From JBFXAN01 sp050184225 (GTDB lineage: Bacteria; Chloroflexota; Dehalococcoidia; CAUJGQ01), in contig JBFXAN010000132.1 of the NCBI GenBank assembly GCA_050184225.1, forward strand, positions 1 to 18,554: a DNA stretch of 18,554 nt, written 5' to 3'. Positions 15,866 through 18,554 of this stretch are shown here, piece by piece. The notes beneath the pieces are model-generated. The model saw only the letters and a program-made list of their open reading frames with translations, was not told where the DNA came from and searched no databases. The position numbers were made by a program, and so were the translations under genes. The first letter of the stretch is position 1. Each line of letters begins with the position of its first letter.

Positions 15866-15961
15866 AAGGGCTGCGGGGTGCCGGCCGTCATAAGCGTCGC
15901 GGCACGATTGCGCCGTGCTCGCCGGCGGACCCTTCCTCGGGTGCGCTGGTGGGCCAGTGCC

Positions 15962-16957
15962 ATGACCGGAATCGAAGCGTCGACCTCTCCCCCTCCCTTG
16001 CCGCGCTGGTTCGGACCGAGAGCCAGCCCCGATGACCCGGCCGTCTCGGCCCTGATCGCCCGCGTCGCGCGCGGGGCCGGATGGGCAGACATTGGCGGTG
16101 GGTTCAACCTCAACGTGCGGATCGACGCTGAACCGCCGGTTGTCCTCCGAGTTCACAGGCCCTGGGTCCGCCGCGGCCGGGCAGCGGGACTGCGGCGCCT
16201 GCGGGAGCGGCTCCAGCGGACGCACGTCCGCGTCGCTCGGCCGATTCGGATTTCCGGCTGCGACCTCCTGAGGGTCGCTGATCGTTGGGCTGAGCTTGAG
16301 GAGTTCATCGATCACGTCCAGCCACGGGCGGACGAGGACTCCTCCGTCCGCCTCTTCGAGGAGCTCGGACGCGTTCACACTGCGCTCAAAGCAGTCTGGG
16401 AGCCCAGTCCGCCCGAACCCCTCGACGACCACAGAACCTTCGGCCAACTGCGTTACGCGGTCGGCTTCACACGCCGCAGGCTCGGACCCCGCAGCGAGCC
16501 GGTCGTGCATCGGATGCGCCAACTGACTGCCGAGCTCTCCAGGCTCCGGAAGGAGGTCGAACTGCCATGCGCTCCGATTCATGGGGACTACAAATTGGGC
16601 AACGTGGGAGAACGGCCCGACGGCTCATGGGTCACCTTCGACCTGGATTTCGCGAGGATCAGGGAGCGGCTGTACGATATCGCGGGCAGCCTGAATCACC
16701 TCGCACAGAGCGGCCCCGAAGGAGTCGGCCCGCCGCCGGAATTGCTCGAGCCGCGACGACTGCTCGACGCCTACGAAAGCACGGCTCCGGAACCGCTGAC
16801 TCGCGACGAGCACCGGTGGCTCCCCGGGGCTCTCGCCCTTATACCCTTGCACTGGGCTGCCACCGCAGGGCTCGTGGGCGACGGCATCCGCGAGGCCGAG
16901 AGCGCAATGACCGCCGCCGAGGCCTGGTGGTCGCGCCGGGCTGAACTCTCGTCGTAG
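15962..16957 (+). CDS. APH-family small-molecule kinase
   Basis: This is an aminoglycoside phosphotransferase/choline kinase/homoserine kinase-like enzyme of about 331 aa. The N lobe has GGGFNLNVRI and VVLRVHRPWVRRG; the C lobe has the catalytic loop HGDYKLGNV (about 207-215, Asp209 and Asn214) and the metal-binding FDLDFA (about 226-231) followed by RERLYDIA, typical of the family. The substrate is not determinable and I see no reason to call it a resistance gene. The start is uncertain: ATG at 15962 lacks a strong ribosome site and an upstream in-frame GTG at 15878 has AAGGG seven bases before it, adding 28 Arg-rich residues. Remnants of an IS630-like transposase lie on both sides, so it may have arrived by transfer. 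Confidence 0.85.
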   Translation: MTGIEASTSPPPLPRWFGPRASPDDPAVSALIARVARGAGWADIGGGFNLNVRIDAEPPVVLRVHRPWVRRGRAAGLRRLRERLQRTHVRVARPIRISGCDLLRVADRWAELEEFIDHVQPRADEDSSVRLFEELGRVHTALKAVWEPSPPEPLDDHRTFGQLRYAVGFTRRRLGPRSEPVVHRMRQLTAELSRLRKEVELPCAPIHGDYKLGNVGERPDGSWVTFDLDFARIRERLYDIAGSLNHLAQSGPEGVGPPPELLEPRRLLDAYESTAPEPLTRDEHRWLPGALALIPLHWAATAGLVGDGIREAESAMTAAEAWWSRRAELSS

Positions 16958-17112
16958 TCCGGCGGCCGCGCTCGGGGACTGGCGTTCTCGGCCGAGCTCC
17001 GACTCCACTGAAGCGGCTGGCATGTCGCGCTAACCAACCTCTGCGATGAATGCGTGGAGGAGCGTACCCTCGGGCGTGCCTTAGCCTCCCACCCCGGCCG
17101 GCAGTCGCATAC

Positions 17113-17411
17113 GTGCCGTTTCCGAGCGTTTCGGACCCAACCTCAACACGCACAAACACGCACGCCTCAAGGCGTTCATGGCTGCGCACAACATCGAGCC
17201 CGCCTCCACGCCGACCGATTCGAGCTGGCTCAACGCCATCGAAGCGCACTGTACGAGCCTCAAGAAGTTCGCGATCGGGGGCACTGACGATCCGAGCCAC
17301 GCGTACCGGCGCTGGCGTATCGCCCGCTCCCTGACCTGGCGGAACAAGGAGCAGGGCAGCTCCAAAGCTGCCCTGGCTCAATTCTCACGGGTTACGTTGT
17401 ATCGGCACTAG
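17113..17411 (+). pseudogene. C-terminal remnant of an IS630-like transposase
   Basis: The frame from 17139 reads NLNTHKHARLKAFMAAHNIE, then STPTDSSWLNAIEAHCTSLKK and SLTWRNK, the end of an IS630/DDE transposase. The catalytic Glu in SWLNxIE is present. The preceding VSD (17128-17136), expected to run into NLNTH as one DDE motif, is in another frame, with two extra bases between. The central catalytic part including the first Asp is missing, so this is a degraded copy. The tail after WRNK up to TAG (17409-17411) includes a strong hairpin. 16958-17112 before it holds nothing else I can identify. Confidence 0.75.
17349..17379 (+). repeat. Hairpin with 13-bp stem at the end of the transposase remnant
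   Basis: GAGCAGGGCAGCT (17349-17361) pairs with AGCTGCCCTGGCTC (17366-17379) with one bulged G and a four-base loop, CCAA. Only AATTCTC follows, so it is a weak terminator candidate on the plus strand. It could be part of the former element's end. Confidence 0.5.
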
Positions 17412-17518
17412 TTCGGCTTGAGGGGGGACGGTCTGGACGGAAATTCATGAAAACCGCCCGAGATGGGTTTGCCGCCGGCGTGGTGGACGGCCAGTTCGTC
17501 GCTGGGCTCCGCGTCGCG

Positions 17519-17680
17519 CTAGTTCACGTCGCAGTACCAGTCGCCGCTACCGCGGTGACAGAAGGTGTCCTCCCTCACCCCTGCGGAGGCCTGCCCCGCC
17601 GAGAGCGTTCCCAGCGCCGCCGCCAGGCTCAGCGCGACCATCGTCCCGAGCGTCGTACGCTTCCAGATTGCGAGCTTCAT
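17519..17680 (-). CDS. Small secreted peptide precursor C (MKLAxWKRT family), 53 aa
   Basis: This is the third gene in transcription order of a tandem family of three. The signal peptide begins MKLAIWKRTTLG, has a hydrophobic core (about 10-26) and a likely cleavage after AGQASA (about residue 33), leaving a mature peptide of about 20 residues. That peptide carries CHRGSGDWYC near its end, two cysteines eight residues apart that could form a disulphide in the oxidising exterior. ATG at 17678-17680 has AGGAGG six bases upstream. The stop is TAG at 17519-17521. The leader is clearly homologous to those of its two neighbours, whereas the mature part shares only the GSG core. The function is unknown; a signal, an antimicrobial or a structural peptide are all possible. 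Confidence 0.75.
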   Translation of the reverse strand: MKLAIWKRTTLGTMVALSLAAALGTLSAGQASAGVREDTFCHRGSGDWYCDVN

Positions 17681-17716
17681 GATGGGCCTCCTTGCGTACC
17701 CTGGTGCGCCGGCCAA

Positions 17717-17746
17717 GCCGCTGACGCCAGAGACCGCCGAAGCGGC
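17717..17746 (-). repeat. Inverted repeat upstream of peptide gene C
   Basis: GCCGCT (17717-17722) and AGCGGC (17741-17746) form a 6-bp stem with a GC-rich 18-base loop, in the 89-base gap between genes B and C. It is weaker than the hairpins before genes A and B but in a comparable position, about 36 bases before the ATG. Confidence 0.35.
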
Positions 17747-17769
17747 ATCCTGTCGCCAGCGACAAACGA

Positions 17770-17940
17770 CTAATTGAGAAGGCCGGACCCTTCGCCGGAA
17801 CCGATCGGGAACATGGGGCCGGGCGACCCCCCATCCCCCAGGGCGGCATGGGCCGCCGGCACCGTTGCCAGCGGTGCCCCGGCGACGCTCAGCGTCACCA
17901 ACCCCGCGAGGATCGTGCGCTTCCATCCTGCGAGCTTCAT
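17770..17940 (-). CDS. Small secreted peptide precursor B (MKLAxWKRT family), 56 aa, cysteine-free
   Basis: This is the middle gene of the tandem trio. The leader MKLAGWKRTILAGLVTLSVA matches gene A closely (MKLAxWKRTxLAGLxxL). Cleavage probably falls after VPAAHA (about residue 32), leaving a mature peptide of about 24 residues rich in Gly, Ser and Pro. The region corresponding to the two-cysteine loop of A reads PIGSGEGSG: the GSG core is kept but both cysteines are absent, so this copy has either lost them or does something different. ATG at 17938-17940 has AGGAG upstream, and a strong hairpin lies just before that. The stop is TAG at 17770-17772. Confidence 0.75.
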   Translation of the reverse strand: MKLAGWKRTILAGLVTLSVAGAPLATVPAAHAALGDGGSPGPMFPIGSGEGSGLLN

Positions 17941-17968
17941 CGTGTTTCTCCTTTCGTGGCTTGGTACG

Positions 17969-18009
17969 CCGGCCATGCCGTGCCCTCTGGTGGGACACGG
18001 CATGGCCGG
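17969..18009 (-). repeat. Strong 14-bp hairpin between peptide genes A and B
   Basis: CCGGCCATGCCGTG (17969-17982) and CACGGCATGGCCGG (17996-18009) are perfect reverse complements; CCC and GGG inside the loop can add three more pairs past a bulged A. It ends 28 bases before the gene B start and just upstream of its ribosome site. No T tract follows. It could attenuate, separate the expression levels of A and B, or protect the downstream RNA. Confidence 0.8.
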
Positions 18010-18112
18010 TCTCCGGCGTCGTCCCCGCTGATGTGGCGGGTGTTCAGCGTGACGTTGGGTGCAACGCCCGGCTCGATCACCTCTCGACGGGGACCGGCGA
18101 TGCAACGCCCCG

Positions 18113-18292
18113 CTAATCCGGTTTCGTCGCATGGCAGACCCAACTGCTGCCCGATCCGATGCATACATAACCGTCGCCAGTAATCCGCGCCGCAGAGGCA
18201 TTGCTGGCCGTGAAGGTGGCCAGCGAGCCCCCCGCCACGATCAAAGCCAGCAGCCCCGCGAGTACCGTGCGCTTCCATACTGCAAGCTTCAT
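18113..18292 (-). CDS. Small secreted peptide precursor A (MKLAxWKRT family), 59 aa
   Basis: This is the first gene of the tandem trio in transcription order. The signal peptide begins MKLAVWKRTVLAGLLALIVA and ends near SNASA (about residue 34), giving a mature peptide of about 25 residues. This contains CIGSGSSWVC, two cysteines eight residues apart with a Gly-Ser-Gly core and a Trp, closely matching CHRGSGDWYC in gene C. ATG at 18290-18292 has AGGAG seven bases before it. It lies 163 bases downstream of a LuxR-type regulator gene on the same strand. The family is not recognised. I am fairly confident in the gene itself because of its paralogues and ribosome site, and not in any function. 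Confidence 0.75.
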   Translation of the reverse strand: MKLAVWKRTVLAGLLALIVAGGSLATFTASNASAARITGDGYVCIGSGSSWVCHATKPD

Positions 18293-18309
18293 CGCATTTC
18301 TCCTGTCTG

Positions 18310-18351
18310 GGTGCTCCGGTGGATTTGGCGGTGTAGACCGCATGGAGCACC
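18310..18351 (-). repeat. Two-part hairpin upstream of peptide gene A
   Basis: The outer arms GGTGCTCC (18310-18317) and GGAGCACC (18344-18351) are perfect complements. Inside them GCGGT (18328-18332) and ACCGC (18337-18341) form a second stem with a four-base loop. The structure ends 17 bases before the ATG, close to the ribosome site, as for gene B. It could affect translation or bind a regulator. Confidence 0.55.
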
Positions 18352-18455
18352 TCACGCCTCCACGCTATCGGCCATGCACGCGCGCGCCTTCCCGAAAACG
18401 CGCCATTCTGGGGCTGCGAGCAACGGAGGGGGCAAATGGCGAAAACTATGTAGGG

Positions 18456-18554
18456 CTACAGAGCCGGGGGTTCGGTGAGACCGTGGCGGAGGGCGTAGGC
18501 GGCGGCGTCGGCGCGGCGGCGGGCGCCGATCTTGGCGTAGAGGTTGGCGATGTG
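18456..18554 (-). CDS. LuxR-family regulator, C-terminal end (partial)
   Basis: Only the last 32 codons are inside the window. They read HIANLYAKIGARRRADAAAY and then ALRHGLTEPPAL before TAG at 18456-18458. This is the recognition helix and dimer helix of a LuxR/GerE domain, nearly the same as the end of the complete regulator (HIANLYAKINARGRADATAY), so it is probably another STAND-type LuxR regulator of similar design; the rest lies beyond the edge. It is directly followed, on the same strand, by the three tandem small secreted peptides. Confidence 0.85.
   Translation of the reverse strand, partial: HIANLYAKIGARRRADAAAYALRHGLTEPPAL

Noticed and set aside
15962..16957. Aminoglycoside resistance gene
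   Set aside because: The motifs place it only in the broad APH/choline/homoserine kinase group; nothing specific to aminoglycoside kinases can be seen.
17937..18078. A 47-codon minus-strand frame starting GTG (VIEPGVAPNVTLNTRH...) and ending ATGA-overlapping with peptide gene B
   Set aside because: It contains the strong hairpin between A and B, has a poor ribosome site and no signal peptide; the overlap with the start of B is probably chance.

Overview
The window is GC-rich bacterial DNA with densely packed, mostly minus-strand genes. STAND-type LuxR regulators, a BrnT-like toxin pair, a yggS-proC-yggT cluster and dispersed extragenic hairpin repeats together suggest a Chloroflexota-like organism, perhaps of the Thermomicrobia type. 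That placement rests on gene style only and no 16S rRNA is present, so it is tentative.

Layout. 1-369 holds nothing I recognise. 370-1179 (-) is a hypothetical protein. 1394-3367 (-) is a membrane-anchored UbiB/ABC1 atypical kinase. A divergent intergenic region with a promoter and palindrome leads to a 188-aa unknown protein (3616-4182, +). This converges on a PAP2 phosphatase (4310-4957, -), with a large inverted repeat between them. The housekeeping cluster yggS-proC-yggT follows on the minus strand (7040 down to 5017) and is interrupted between proC and yggT by a composite hairpin repeat. A small DUF4177-like gene (7192-7449, -) with a clear intrinsic terminator is divergent from a class I methyltransferase (7635-8423, +).

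From 15419 down to 8597 there is a long co-oriented minus-strand run: a small secreted protein, a STAND/TPR/LuxR regulator, a second small glycine-rich secreted protein, a membrane protein, an 800-aa RecQ helicase, and a BrnT-type toxin with its antitoxin. The last four genes sit nearly end to end.

15420-17518 is an unstable patch. An APH-family kinase gene (15962-16957, +) lies between N-terminal and C-terminal remnants of an IS630-type transposase.

17519-18554 is the most unusual part. Three tandem paralogous genes on the minus strand encode 53-59 aa secreted peptides. They share the leader MKLAxWKRT and have very short, divergent mature parts built round a GSG core, two of them with a Cys-X8-Cys spacing. 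They lie just downstream of the 3' end of another LuxR regulator that runs off the window edge. The same order (LuxR regulator, then small secreted protein, same strand) is seen at 15104-12228. This suggests repeated regulator-plus-exported-peptide modules. Their function is unknown.
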